Assembly (NCBI RefSeq): GCF_910585425.1
Contig: NZ_CAJUCP010000023.1
Coordinates: 1-64,000, forward strand
Origin: an uncultured Acetatifactor sp.
GTDB lineage: Bacteria > Bacillota > Clostridia > Lachnospirales > Lachnospiraceae
Length of the DNA: 64,000 nucleotides
Direction: 5' to 3'
The notes under the pieces are model-generated. The model was not told the origin of the DNA, searched no databases, and saw only the letters and a program-made list of their open reading frames with translations. Made by a program: the position numbers and the translations under genes. This document shows, in pieces, positions 7,600 through 16,910 of this stretch (position 1 is the stretch's first letter; each line of letters starts with the position of its first letter).

Positions 7600-9391
7600 A
7601 TGTGTGGAATATTTGGTTGTATCGGCAGAATATCTGAAGAGAATGCAAAGAAATGTATAAAAAGTATATCTCATAGAGGGCCGGATGCTGTAGTTGTGAA
7701 AGAACTGGAAGGGATAACCCTTGCCCATGCCAGGTTGTCTATTATGGATATATCAGAATCTGCCAACCAACCTATGGCCGATTCAACAGGCAGGTATTGG
7801 ATTGTATATAATGGTGAGGTCTACAATTTCCTTGAGCTGAGGAGGGAGCTGGAAGCAAAAGGCTATCGGTTCAGAACAGACAGCGATACGGAGGTCATCT
7901 TATATGCATATATAGCCTGGGGGATGGACTTCCAATATAAATGCAACGGAATGTGGAGCGTTGCGATTTGGGACAATCTGAAAAAGGAATGTTTTTTCAG
8001 CAGGGATCGGTTTGGGGTAAAGCCCTTCTACTATTTCGAACAGGACGGCAATTTCTATTTCGCATCAGAGATGAAGGCTTTCTTCCCGATTATGAATGAG
8101 AGGAAGATAAATTATCGTATATTCGAAAAAAAAGATTATTTTACATATGAAGCCACCGAAAACTGCTGTATCAGAGACATCAAAAAAATCCTGGCCGGGC
8201 ACTGTGGCAGTTACAGAAGTGGGCAGCTGTATACAGAAAGATGGTGGAATACTTTAGAGCATCTTATGGAAGTGCCGGACGAATATGACGAGCAGGTTGG
8301 AATGCTTAGAGATTTTTTTCTGGATGCATGTAAAATCCGGATGAGAAGTGATGTGCCAATTGGAACGGCTCTGAGTGGGGGGGGTTGATTCCAGCGCGGT
8401 AGCCGGTGCGATGAGGTATCTCTCCCAGAATAAAGCTTCTTATATTAATAAAGACTGGCAGCATGCTTTTGTGGCAAGTATGCCGGATACAGTTCTTGAT
8501 GAGACTCGATACGCAGAAATGGCGGCTGAACATATTGGAGTAGAGATTCAAAAAGTGATGGTCAATGCAGCGATTTCTCCATCAGATTTATTTGGATATA
8601 TGTATATATGTGAAGATCCCTATATAACCAGCCCTATTCCTTTTATGCAGACATATGGGAGCATTGTAAAGGAGGGGATAAAAGTCACGATAGATGGACA
8701 TGGGGCGGATGAATTGTTTGGAGGGTATGGTTCAGATCTTTTTTACGCCGCGCTGGAAGTGAGAGAGGATGATGAGGCATGCAGGGAGGTTTTGAAGACC
8801 TTTAATAATATGGCATTGGCGGAACACAGGGTTACCTTCCAGCAGTTGCGGGAGAGGGTGGAAGCCCTGAGAAATGCGGCGGACATGACAGAGGACAGGA
8901 ATGAAGATAAGATTGGAGTCTTCAACAGGAGGCTGTACAGGCAGACACATAGAGAGGTTCTGCCGACACTTTTAAGATGCTACGACAGGTACAGCATGGG
9001 GAATGGCCTTGAAATCAGGATGCCTTTTATGGATTATCGGATTGTCTGCTTTGCGTTTTCAGTTCCGATGCAGTCAAAAACAAATGGCGGATATACGAAA
9101 AAGATTGTCAGAGATATGGCAGCGCCTTTCATGGACAGAAGAGTCATGTATAAAAAACCAAAAGTCGGGTTCAATTCTCCCATGACAGAATGGCTGCAAG
9201 GGGAAATGAAGGAATTTGTTCTGGATACGGTTCATTCCAGGGATTTTCTTGAGTGTGGACTGTTGAACTCTTTGGATACATGCATCAAAGTCAGCGAATT
9301 TTATAAACTGGAGCAGGCATCCTATACAGATGGGGAAAGTATCTGGGTTTCCTTGGTTCCCTATCTCTGGAAAAAGGCAATGGGATTGTAA
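7600..9391 (+). pseudogene. Asparagine-synthetase-like amidotransferase, out of frame at a poly-G tract (possibly phase-OFF)
   Basis: Glutamine-dependent amidotransferase of the AsnB family. The start is set at the ATG at 7600 because the next residue must be the catalytic Cys (MCGIFGCIG), with GGAGAAGAG upstream. The N-terminal glutaminase domain reads to the ATP-pyrophosphatase motif SGG, where a G8 tract (8377-8384) shifts the frame into a stop at 8386-8388. The remaining frame continues directly as VDSSAVAGAMR to 9391, giving ~596 residues if the tract were G7. Both halves show intact motifs (HRGPD, RDRFGVKPFYY, DGHGADELFGGY, SLVPYLWKKA). In a glycan cluster such enzymes often amidate sugar carboxylates rather than make asparagine; that is inference. 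A second, intact homologue lies at 11319. Confidence 0.8.
8377..8384 (+). repeat. Poly-G tract G8 at the frameshift of the asparagine-synthetase-like gene
   Basis: It falls in the codons for the SGGVDSS ATP-binding motif. G7 gives the canonical motif; G8 gives a stop within two codons. Confidence 0.9.
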
Positions 9392-9404
9392 AAGGTGAGG
9401 TAAG

Positions 9405-9809
9405 ATGAGTTCAGATATCAATTTGGAGAAGTTTGAATTGGCGAATAAATGGATTCGACTACAAAATAAAGGCATATCCATTCCGCAGCACTTGAGGACA
9501 AGGGGAATTAAAAAGATAGTTTTATATGGAGCCTCGGAGTTTGCCCTGCGGTTGTTGGAACAGTGCGAAAATGAAGCAGGCATCATCGAGATTTTAGGAA
9601 TCTCAGACAAGAAGATTAGCTCAAAAGGAGACTTTTATTGCGGAATTCCATTGGTATCAATACGTGATATTAAAAAAATAGAATCTGAAGATATGTGTGT
9701 CGTAATCACAGCTATGGGATATTATGAGGAGATACTTGGAGAGCTGCACAAAGAAGGGGTTCTGCGTACCATATCTTTGCAGGAATTGATTTATGATGCA
9801 TGTTGCTAA
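9405..9809 (+). CDS. Small stand-alone Rossmann-like protein
   Basis: 134 residues. After a 30-residue helical start it consists of one small nucleotide-binding-type domain: KIVLYGASEFALRLLEQ, then ILGISDKKISSKG, then VVITAMGYYEEIL. The same domain is fused to eight other enzymes in the cluster. No catalytic domain is attached. Function unknown; sequence resembles the N-terminal part of PglD-like sugar acyltransferases only in general fold. It lies 13 bp after the amidotransferase gene and 24 bp before a GT2. Confidence 0.55.
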   Translation: MSSDINLEKFELANKWIRLQNKGISIPQHLRTRGIKKIVLYGASEFALRLLEQCENEAGIIEILGISDKKISSKGDFYCGIPLVSIRDIKKIESEDMCVVITAMGYYEEILGELHKEGVLRTISLQELIYDACC

Positions 9810-9833
9810 GCTTTTGAGGAGGTATTGCAGTAA

Positions 9834-11078
9834 ATGAAGATAGCTACATTATTATTTACATATAACAGGAGCAGGCATACAGGACAGGTGATTGAATCGT
9901 TAAAGAATAATACGGTATTGCCGGAGAAGCTGATTGTTTTTCAGGACGGGGTCAGGCAGGACGAGGATGCTGAGGAATGGCAAAAAGTCAATAGTCTGGT
10001 TCATGAGATTGACTGGTGTGAAAAAGAGGTCATCGTGTCAGGATACAATAAGGGGCTGGCAGAGTCTATCGTGTCGGGGATTGAGTATGCTTTCAGAGAG
10101 AACGACGCGGTCATTGTGCTGGAAGACGATTGCGTGGCTGCTCCTAATTTTATCCGTTTTATGACGCAGTGCTTTGAAAGATACGAAACGGAAAAAAGAG
10201 TCTTTTCGGTGAGCGGGTATAGCTGGCCGATAGAATTGGGTGATGCTGAAAGCGACATATATTTCTGTGGGAGAACCTCATCCTGGGGCTGGGGGACATG
10301 GAGGGACAGATGGTGCCAATATGAAAAGGACTATTCATTGTACAAAAAATTGAAAATGGATAGGGAAAGTTCAGAAAGGCTTGCAACGTGGGGGAATGAC
10401 ATAGAGCAGACAGTAATAGGGAACGTTACGGGGATGACGGATTCTTGGGGACTGTTCTGGGTGATGAAGGCTATAGAAAAAAATGCCTTATGTATTAATC
10501 CGTATAAATCGCTAATCCGGAATATAGGAATGGACGGCTCGGGAGTTCATTGTGGGATTACGGACAGCTATGATGTTGAACAGGATAATCTTGTAAAGGA
10601 TTCTTATAAGCTTGTTGATAAGATAGAGCTCACAGAAGAGGTAAAAAAGGCATTCGCAGGGCTCTTCGGGAGCTATACAGCAGTCACCAGCTACAGCGAG
10701 GACAAGGAAAAAATCATAGTATATGGATTGGGGAATTTCTTTATCAGCAATGAAAAGAGCATCAATGAGAATTACTTTATAGAATGTTTTATTGATAACT
10801 CGAAGACGGGTTATTATGCAGGGAAAAGGATTTTTAAGGCTAAAGAAATAGGAAAGATTAGCGATATCAGCAAGATTCTGATAATGATTCAGGATATAAA
10901 CGAATGCATGAAAGTATGCAGAGAACTTGTAAGCAAATATAGAGTCGCAATAGAAAAGATAGAATTGGGATGCCAGTATTATGGGAAATATCAGAATGTG
11001 ATAAAAAATGTTTTTGTCAAAGAGGATGGAAGATGGGAAATTACTTTTGGTGGTGACGCTGCGCATATCAAGTGCTGA
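9834..11078 (+). CDS. GT2-family glycosyltransferase with C-terminal Rossmann domain
   Basis: 414 residues. The N-terminal ~280 residues are a GT-A glycosyltransferase: LLFTYNRSRHTGQVI, IVLEDDCVAAPNF (DxD-like metal site), and SSWGWGTWRDRW, a motif seen in GT2 enzymes acting on glycan precursors. From about residue 296 a second domain starts EKIIVYGLGNFFISN and contains CFIDNSKTGYYAGK, the cluster's recurrent small Rossmann domain, here at the C-terminus. No transmembrane segments are evident. Donor and acceptor are not predictable. Start ATG at 9834 with GAGGT upstream. Confidence 0.75.
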   Translation: MKIATLLFTYNRSRHTGQVIESLKNNTVLPEKLIVFQDGVRQDEDAEEWQKVNSLVHEIDWCEKEVIVSGYNKGLAESIVSGIEYAFRENDAVIVLEDDCVAAPNFIRFMTQCFERYETEKRVFSVSGYSWPIELGDAESDIYFCGRTSSWGWGTWRDRWCQYEKDYSLYKKLKMDRESSERLATWGNDIEQTVIGNVTGMTDSWGLFWVMKAIEKNALCINPYKSLIRNIGMDGSGVHCGITDSYDVEQDNLVKDSYKLVDKIELTEEVKKAFAGLFGSYTAVTSYSEDKEKIIVYGLGNFFISNEKSINENYFIECFIDNSKTGYYAGKRIFKAKEIGKISDISKILIMIQDINECMKVCRELVSKYRVAIEKIELGCQYYGKYQNVIKNVFVKEDGRWEITFGGDAAHIKC

Positions 11079-11318
11079 CCAGACCAGAAAGGATACCGTT
11101 TTTGATGATGGATAGGAACTCTTTCGTCCTAGTTGGCGGTTCAGAACCTGGAAAAGTCTGGTGAAGGGGGGAGTATGAATTCTGCCAATATGGCTTTAGC
11201 AAACAGAAAGAAAAAAGGAAATCATCTTTAATGGTGGGATGACATACGGACAGAGTACCATCACGGGTATAAGGGGCTGGATTATTCTTGCGGTGGCGAT
11301 GATGGAGGAAATGGATTC

Positions 11319-13079
11319 ATGTGTGGCATTTTAGGTGGAAACAATACAGGGTGGGATTATGGGGCAGGAATCGCGCATATGCAGCACAGAGGGCCGGATG
11401 GCGTCAGGATTGTGGAAAAACCTGGCTTTACTTTGGCTTTTTCGCGTCTTGCAATTATGGATTTGTCTGAAAACGGTATGCAGCCGATGTTTTCCGCAGA
11501 TGGGCGCGTGGGGATTATCTATAATGGTGAAATTTACGATTATCAGGGACTGAAAGCGGAATTGGAAAAGATGAGGTTTCGATTCCATTCGGAATCGGAT
11601 ACAGAGGTCATTTTGAATGCGTATCTTGCCTGGGGAGACAGATTTATCGACAGGATAGATGGAATGTTTGCATTGGCCATATATGACTTCCGTGATGAGA
11701 CGATAAAGCTTTACCGTGATAGAGCAGGCATCAAACCACTGTATTACTATTGCCTGGAAAGTGATTTTGCGTTTGCGTCAGAGATGAAGGGAATCATCCA
11801 TCTCTGTACGGATATGAAGCTACAGAAGGATGATACTGCTATTTATGACTACCTGAATTATTCATACATACCTGAACCAAAAACTGTCTATAAGAACATA
11901 TTCAAGCTCGAACCAGCTCACCGTCTGGTGTATAGTCTGAGGAAAAAGAAGATATCTGTAAGGGAAGCCTATTGGAAGCTGAGGGTAAGCGGTGCCGAGG
12001 GAAAGCGGAAAAAGGCAGATGAACTGGTAGAAGAACTCAAAAACCTTATCAGAATGTCTGTCAGGAGGCACATGATAGCGGATGTGCCAGTCGGAACCTT
12101 CCTGAGCGGAGGGATTGATTCGAGTATTGTCACCTATGAGAGCAGTCTGCAGAATCCGAAGATAGAAACGTTTTCCATGGGATTTGCGGACAGGAGATAT
12201 GATGAACTGAGGTATGCGCAGAGTCTGGTGGATAAATATGGCCTGACGATGAACCAAAGGGTTTTCCAAAGAAAAGACTGCACCATGCTTGTTGGCAAGA
12301 TACGCGAGTGGTATGATGAGCCGTTCGCGGATGTTTCTGCTTTCCCGACTTATCTTGTGTCGTCTCTGGCAAAAGAGAAGGTGGATGTGGTATTGACAGG
12401 AGACGGGGGAGATGAGGTTTTCGGGGGATATCCAAGATATACCATGCTTCAGGAAAGAGAAAAGAATGGCATTGACAATTTGTTGGTATCCAGCATATTC
12501 CAGTATCTGAACCGTAGAAGGAATTTCACAGGGTGGGAGACTTTTTTCATGGATGATTTAAGCTGTCTACTGAGCTCTTATGGGGAGCCGTTGTCGACCG
12601 GCGACCGCGCATTGAGGAAAAAGCTTGGCATACCGAAAGACTATGACAGATTCTGGCATATGAGAAAATATTATGTGAAAGATCTTCCTGCAATCACCCG
12701 AGGGCAGTACCTGGACTTCAAGACATATCTGCCAGGTTCGGTACTGGCTAAAGTCGACAGAGCCAGTATGGCCGTTTCCCTGGAGACGAGGGTGCCGCTG
12801 CTGGATAGGGAGATTATCGAATTTGCATTTGGACTGTCCCAGGAAGACAGGTGTCCATGTGGACTTTTGAAAGGCCTGCTGAAGAAAGCATATCAGGAAG
12901 AACTGGGGGGAGGGATTGCCTATAGAAAAAAACAGGGGTTCAACATGCCAACGGATTATTTGGGGGCAGGGGACACTGCAAGGGAAAAACTCTTGCGTAC
13001 AGTTTGGGGAGATTTGGATGTAGCAGTTTCTGATGAAATGCGTAGAAAAAGGAGTAGCTATGATGTACATAAACAATGA
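11319..13079 (+). CDS. Asparagine synthetase (glutamine-hydrolysing)-like amidotransferase
   Basis: 586 residues, full length for AsnB-type enzymes. Catalytic Cys2 in MCGILGG, glutaminase motifs MQHRGPDG, SRLAIMDLS, YNGEIYDY, synthetase motif FLSGGIDSSIVTYES and TGDGGDEVFGGYPRY. It uses glutamine nitrogen to amidate a carboxylate activated with ATP. In this locus a uronic-acid sugar is a plausible substrate because a UDP-glucuronate 4-epimerase-like gene lies downstream; that substrate is inference. GGAGG precedes the start by about 8 bp. Preceded by a 240-nt gap in which no gene is seen. Its end overlaps the next gene by 20 bp. Confidence 0.85.
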   Translation: MCGILGGNNTGWDYGAGIAHMQHRGPDGVRIVEKPGFTLAFSRLAIMDLSENGMQPMFSADGRVGIIYNGEIYDYQGLKAELEKMRFRFHSESDTEVILNAYLAWGDRFIDRIDGMFALAIYDFRDETIKLYRDRAGIKPLYYYCLESDFAFASEMKGIIHLCTDMKLQKDDTAIYDYLNYSYIPEPKTVYKNIFKLEPAHRLVYSLRKKKISVREAYWKLRVSGAEGKRKKADELVEELKNLIRMSVRRHMIADVPVGTFLSGGIDSSIVTYESSLQNPKIETFSMGFADRRYDELRYAQSLVDKYGLTMNQRVFQRKDCTMLVGKIREWYDEPFADVSAFPTYLVSSLAKEKVDVVLTGDGGDEVFGGYPRYTMLQEREKNGIDNLLVSSIFQYLNRRRNFTGWETFFMDDLSCLLSSYGEPLSTGDRALRKKLGIPKDYDRFWHMRKYYVKDLPAITRGQYLDFKTYLPGSVLAKVDRASMAVSLETRVPLLDREIIEFAFGLSQEDRCPCGLLKGLLKKAYQEELGGGIAYRKKQGFNMPTDYLGAGDTAREKLLRTVWGDLDVAVSDEMRRKRSSYDVHKQ

Positions 13080-14022
13080 TATTGATTACCTGAAATATTT
13101 AAAAGACAAAAAAATCATAATATTTGGGGCAGGGATAGAAGGCATAAAATCCTGTCAAAGGCTTATCTCGGGGGGGTATCAGGTAGCGGGGTTCTGCGAT
13201 AATGACGTAAAAAAACAGGGACATCCACTATGCGGGACTGCGGTCATGTCATTTGAGCAGCTGCAGGAAGAAAATGATGACAGTACGACGATAATCATAT
13301 GCGGCAAATATGAGATGGAGATTAGGAATCAGCTGCTGAAGGCGAATGTCCATAATTTCATTTCCGTGTCTCAAATTGATTTTGGTGGTGGAGAAGAACA
13401 CTATGATTTGCAGTATTTTTCTGAAAGGCAGGAAATGGGAATGTTTGGAGGGCGGGTCAAGGCAGACCTGTTCCGTCCATATATAAAAGAAGGCATGACA
13501 GTAATCGATTTTGGCTCAGGTGGCGGATACCTGTTGGAAAATATCACGGCACGGGAAAAGATAGGGATAGAGGTGAATGATGCCGCAAGGGAGGCGGCGA
13601 GGGAGATTGGAATAAAAAGCGTGAAGAGGATATGTGATGTTCCGGACGGATACGCGGACATTATCATTTCCACACATACCCTGGAACATGTCGAGAACCC
13701 GCTTGGGGCGTTGAGGGAGCTGAGAAACAAGCTGAAGGAAAATGGCAGAGCAGTATTCCATGTTCCGAACGAATCCTGCAGCACGGAATATGTCAGGAGC
13801 GAACCTAATAACCACCTCTATACATGGAACTGCCTGACCCTTGGAAACCTTTTCAAAGCCGCCGGGTATTTTGTACATTCCGTACAGAACGTGCAGGAGG
13901 TATGGCCGAAACACTATCCTGAAATCGGACGGGAGGTCAGTCCTCAGCTATTTGAGGCAATCTGCGAAATAGGTGGGAAAGCTTCCGATGAAAACAGGTG
14001 CATTATCGTTGCATATAAATAA
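13060..14022 (+). CDS. SAM-dependent methyltransferase with N-terminal Rossmann domain
   Basis: 320 residues. Residues ~10-115 are the cluster's recurrent Rossmann domain (KIIIFGAGIEGIKSC, GFCDNDVKKQG). The C-terminal part is a class I methyltransferase: VIDFGSGGGYLLENI (SAM motif I), STHTLEHVENPLGALREL, GRAVFHVPNE. It probably methylates a sugar or glycan intermediate; the substrate is unknown. The start is set at 13060, five bases after AAAGGAG; it overlaps the 3' end of the amidotransferase gene, so the two are probably translationally coupled. A G7 tract (13170-13176) encodes Ser-Gly-Gly in the Rossmann domain and is in frame. Confidence 0.7.
   Translation: MMYINNDIDYLKYLKDKKIIIFGAGIEGIKSCQRLISGGYQVAGFCDNDVKKQGHPLCGTAVMSFEQLQEENDDSTTIIICGKYEMEIRNQLLKANVHNFISVSQIDFGGGEEHYDLQYFSERQEMGMFGGRVKADLFRPYIKEGMTVIDFGSGGGYLLENITAREKIGIEVNDAAREAAREIGIKSVKRICDVPDGYADIIISTHTLEHVENPLGALRELRNKLKENGRAVFHVPNESCSTEYVRSEPNNHLYTWNCLTLGNLFKAAGYFVHSVQNVQEVWPKHYPEIGREVSPQLFEAICEIGGKASDENRCIIVAYK
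13170..13176 (+). repeat. Poly-G tract G7 (in frame)
   Basis: Within the N-terminal Rossmann domain of the methyltransferase; a one-base slip would truncate the protein before its catalytic domain. Confidence 0.9.
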
Positions 14023-14095
14023 AGAGTGAGTCTGCATCCGTTCATACCATTATTTTCTGTGGACAGACAGCGGCTTACCGGGAAAGGACTCTTAT

Positions 14096-15157
14096 ATGTT
14101 GGAAAAGGACATGTCGCTGGACGGAAAAACGATTCTGATTACGGGGTGTGCCGGCTTCATCGGCGCAGCCCTTGCGGTGGAACTGCTGCGGGAGACAAAA
14201 GGTGTGCACATCGTGGGCATCGACAACATGAACGACTATTACGATGTTGCTTTGAAGGAGCACAGGCTAGGGCTCGTGCAGTCCGCCGCAGGGCGGGGGG
14301 GCAGGTTCACGTTCATCAGGGGGAGCATCGCTGAGCAGGACTTAGTCAGGGAAGCATTCAGAAAATATAAGCCAACTGTAGCAGTCAATCTGGCGGCACA
14401 GGCCGGGGTGAGGCACAGCATAGAAAACCCTGGTACATATATTGAATCGAATATAACAGGCTTCTTCAACATGCTGGAGGCCTGCAGGCACAGCAGCGGG
14501 GATGGGGGAGTGGAGCATTTTTTGTTCGCGAGCTCTTCTTCTGTGTACGGGAACAGCAAATCCATACCTTATTCCACAAGTGACAGGACGGATTGTCCGG
14601 TCTCGTTGTACGCAGCTACGAAAAAGGCGGACGAGTTACTGGCATATTCCTATGCAAAACTATACGGGATACCGATGACGGGGCTCCGGTTCTTCACGGT
14701 GTACGGCCCTGCAGGGAGGCCGGATATGGCATATTTTGATTTCTCCAACAGGCTTACCTCCGGAAAGACGATACAAGTCTATAATTACGGCGACTGTAGA
14801 AGGGACTTCACCTATATAGATGACGTTGTGGCGGGAATCAGGTCAGCAATGGAGCGCGCCCCCCGGGAAGATGAGGATTCGGTGAGGTATAAAGTGTACA
14901 ACATAGGGAACCATTCCCCGGTGAAACTGCTGGATTTTGTCCATCTGCTGTGCGGGGAGCTTGAACGCGCCGGCCTGTTGGGTGCCGGGTTCGATTTGGG
15001 CTCTCAGATGAGGCTGGTGGGGATGCAGCCCGGGGATGTGGAAAGCACATATGCCGACATAGCGGAGACAGAGAGGGATTTCGGCTTCAGGCCGAAAACC
15101 GGTTTACAGGAAGGGCTGAAACGGTTCGTGGAGTGGTACTCGGATTATTATAGGTGA
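14096..15157 (+). CDS. NAD-dependent epimerase, UDP-glucuronate 4-epimerase-like
   Basis: 353 residues, extended short-chain dehydrogenase. Seen: NAD site GCAGFIGAALA, IDNMNDYYDVALKEHRL (a signature of UDP-glucuronate 4-epimerases), SSSSVYGNS with the catalytic Ser, YAATKKADE (YxxxK), RFFTVYGPAGRPDMA. Expected reaction: interconversion of UDP-glucuronate and UDP-galacturonate, giving an acidic sugar donor. Two amidotransferase genes upstream could then amidate the uronate carboxylate. Start at 14096, seven bases after AAAGGA. It has a G7 tract at 14295-14301 in frame. Slightly higher GC than its neighbours. Confidence 0.8.
   Translation: MLEKDMSLDGKTILITGCAGFIGAALAVELLRETKGVHIVGIDNMNDYYDVALKEHRLGLVQSAAGRGGRFTFIRGSIAEQDLVREAFRKYKPTVAVNLAAQAGVRHSIENPGTYIESNITGFFNMLEACRHSSGDGGVEHFLFASSSSVYGNSKSIPYSTSDRTDCPVSLYAATKKADELLAYSYAKLYGIPMTGLRFFTVYGPAGRPDMAYFDFSNRLTSGKTIQVYNYGDCRRDFTYIDDVVAGIRSAMERAPREDEDSVRYKVYNIGNHSPVKLLDFVHLLCGELERAGLLGAGFDLGSQMRLVGMQPGDVESTYADIAETERDFGFRPKTGLQEGLKRFVEWYSDYYR
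14295..14301 (+). repeat. Poly-G tract G7 (in frame)
   Basis: In the epimerase gene, coding Arg-Gly-Gly at about residue 68. Confidence 0.9.
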
Positions 15158-15199
15158 CTTAAGCAAGGGAATGTTTCGGACAGGAGAATCTGACAGGGC

Positions 15200-16378
15200 A
15201 TGAACATCTTATTTGTAACTGGTCTATTTGCAAATGATGAAAGGGATACGGCGTTAGGCGGAATGTCTGGTGCTGTCTATAAAAGCGCACTGGGGATGCA
15301 GCAACGAGGGCACAGTGTGAGGATTCTGGCATGTGCAGGCCGTGAGCGCCGATGGAGATATCAGGGATTGGACGTGATATCTGTCCGTGTTGGTCAGGGG
15401 ATAGAGGAGAAGGCCGCAGGGGCTATGCTGATAGATACCCTAAAGCGGGAGTTGGCAGTGAGGAGATACGTCCAAAAACTGGACTGTGAGAAAGCGATTG
15501 ATATCGTACAGTATACAGGCTGGTTCGGGGTAGGGCTGCTGCATCCATATGGCATACCGGCAGTGATGCGCATGTCGTCCTATACAAAAGTACAGTTGTC
15601 CAATAACTTTTCTACCGGGAAAAGGTTCCTGCTGGAAGCGGTGGAATACCTGGCTGCAAAAAGGATGAACTTCGTGTTCGCGCCCAGCAGGATTACGGCA
15701 GCAGGACTGGAGAAGGACATTCAGAGGGCTGTGGGCGTGATGGAGACCCCCTTCCGTCAGGAAGAGACGAAATGGGACGACAGTATCTTCCGGAGCAGAT
15801 TGGAATCAAAGAGGTATCTTCTGTTCTTTGGACGCATGACAGTAGATAAGGGGATATATGTCATCAGGGATATGCTGCACGAAATATTGGACAGATATCG
15901 GGAAATACAGGTTGTCTTTGCAGGTGGGATAAACCGGCATGAGGGGGTTCTGGTCTCTGACGAGCTAATGGAGGCGGCAGGAGAGCATGGCAATAGGGTG
16001 GTCTTTCTGGGTTTGTTGCCTAAGGAGAGGTTGCTGCCTGTAATTGATGGTGCGGAGTTGATATTGATGCCTTCGTTGGCGGACAATTTCCCCAATGCAT
16101 GTGCCGAGGCGATGTCCCTGGGGAAGATTGTGATTGGAACGGACGGCAGCAGCTTGGAGCAGTTCATCCAGGATGGCGTGAACGGATACCTTGTGGAAAG
16201 AAACAATCCGGGACAGCTATGCAGATGTGTGGACAGAGTCCTGAGGATGGAGCCAGGACAAAAAGAGCTTGTGTCCATAAGGGCAAGGAAAAAGATAGAG
16301 GGATTGGACTTAGAGAGCTACTCCAAAAAAATGGAAAAGATATATACACGCGTGATAAAACTACAGCAGAGGGATTGA
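15200..16378 (+). CDS. GT4-family glycosyltransferase
   Basis: 392 residues, GT-B fold. N-terminal MNILFVTGLFANDERD with an acceptor-side GGMSGAVYKSALGM; C-terminal donor domain with LFFGRMTVDKGIYVI, VVFAGG, VFLGLLPKERLLPV, and the GT4 signature MPSLADNFPNACAEAMSLG with the Glu that contacts the donor phosphate, then GTDGSS. Retaining transfer from a nucleotide sugar in the cytoplasm is expected; the sugar is unknown. It is followed at 42 bp by a small Rossmann protein gene. Confidence 0.8.
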   Translation: MNILFVTGLFANDERDTALGGMSGAVYKSALGMQQRGHSVRILACAGRERRWRYQGLDVISVRVGQGIEEKAAGAMLIDTLKRELAVRRYVQKLDCEKAIDIVQYTGWFGVGLLHPYGIPAVMRMSSYTKVQLSNNFSTGKRFLLEAVEYLAAKRMNFVFAPSRITAAGLEKDIQRAVGVMETPFRQEETKWDDSIFRSRLESKRYLLFFGRMTVDKGIYVIRDMLHEILDRYREIQVVFAGGINRHEGVLVSDELMEAAGEHGNRVVFLGLLPKERLLPVIDGAELILMPSLADNFPNACAEAMSLGKIVIGTDGSSLEQFIQDGVNGYLVERNNPGQLCRCVDRVLRMEPGQKELVSIRARKKIEGLDLESYSKKMEKIYTRVIKLQQRD

Positions 16379-16420
16379 GGCCGGAAACGGAAAAGGCTAT
16401 GCAAGCGAAAGGAGTCGTCA

Positions 16421-16897
16421 ATGAAAAAAGGGATTATTTCAGTACTGTCGGCATTGGCAGGGGCTGCAGTGGGAGCGGCGGCAGTAGGAAAGACGGCATC
16501 GGAGAAGGGCGAGAAGCTACAGATGATGTCGGACAAGCATCTGGCTCTGTTTTTGATGATGAACCAATGGGTGAAGGTGAAGCAGGAAGGGAAGCATCTG
16601 GCATCGTATTTTGAAGCGAACGGATATAGAAAGATTGCCATTTATGGAATGAGCTATGCAGGGGAAACATTGCTGGATGAGCTCAAGGGCACAGGGGTGC
16701 AGGTGGCCTATGCCATCGACAGGAGCGCTGGCTCTATCTACGCGGATGTGGCTGTCCTTCCATTGGAATCGGAACTGGGAGATGTAGATGCGGTCGTGGT
16801 CACAGCCATCACCTATTTTGACGAAGTGGAGGAGCAGCTTGGCAGGAAGCTGGACTGCCCTGTTGTTTCATTGGAAAATATTCTGTATGAGATGTAG
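16421..16897 (+). CDS. Small Rossmann-like protein with N-terminal hydrophobic helix
   Basis: 158 residues. Residues 4-23 (ISVLSALAGAAVGAAAVG) form an Ala/Gly-rich hydrophobic stretch, probably a membrane anchor; Lys residues flank it. From residue ~67, KIAIYGMSYAGETLLDELK and YAIDRSAGS mark the same small Rossmann domain that is fused to other enzymes here. No catalytic domain is seen and the function is unknown. As a membrane-tethered form of a shared domain it could be a scaffold or partner for the others, which is speculation. Confidence 0.55.
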   Translation: MKKGIISVLSALAGAAVGAAAVGKTASEKGEKLQMMSDKHLALFLMMNQWVKVKQEGKHLASYFEANGYRKIAIYGMSYAGETLLDELKGTGVQVAYAIDRSAGSIYADVAVLPLESELGDVDAVVVTAITYFDEVEEQLGRKLDCPVVSLENILYEM

Positions 16898-16910
16898 GCG
16901 GGGGGAAGAA

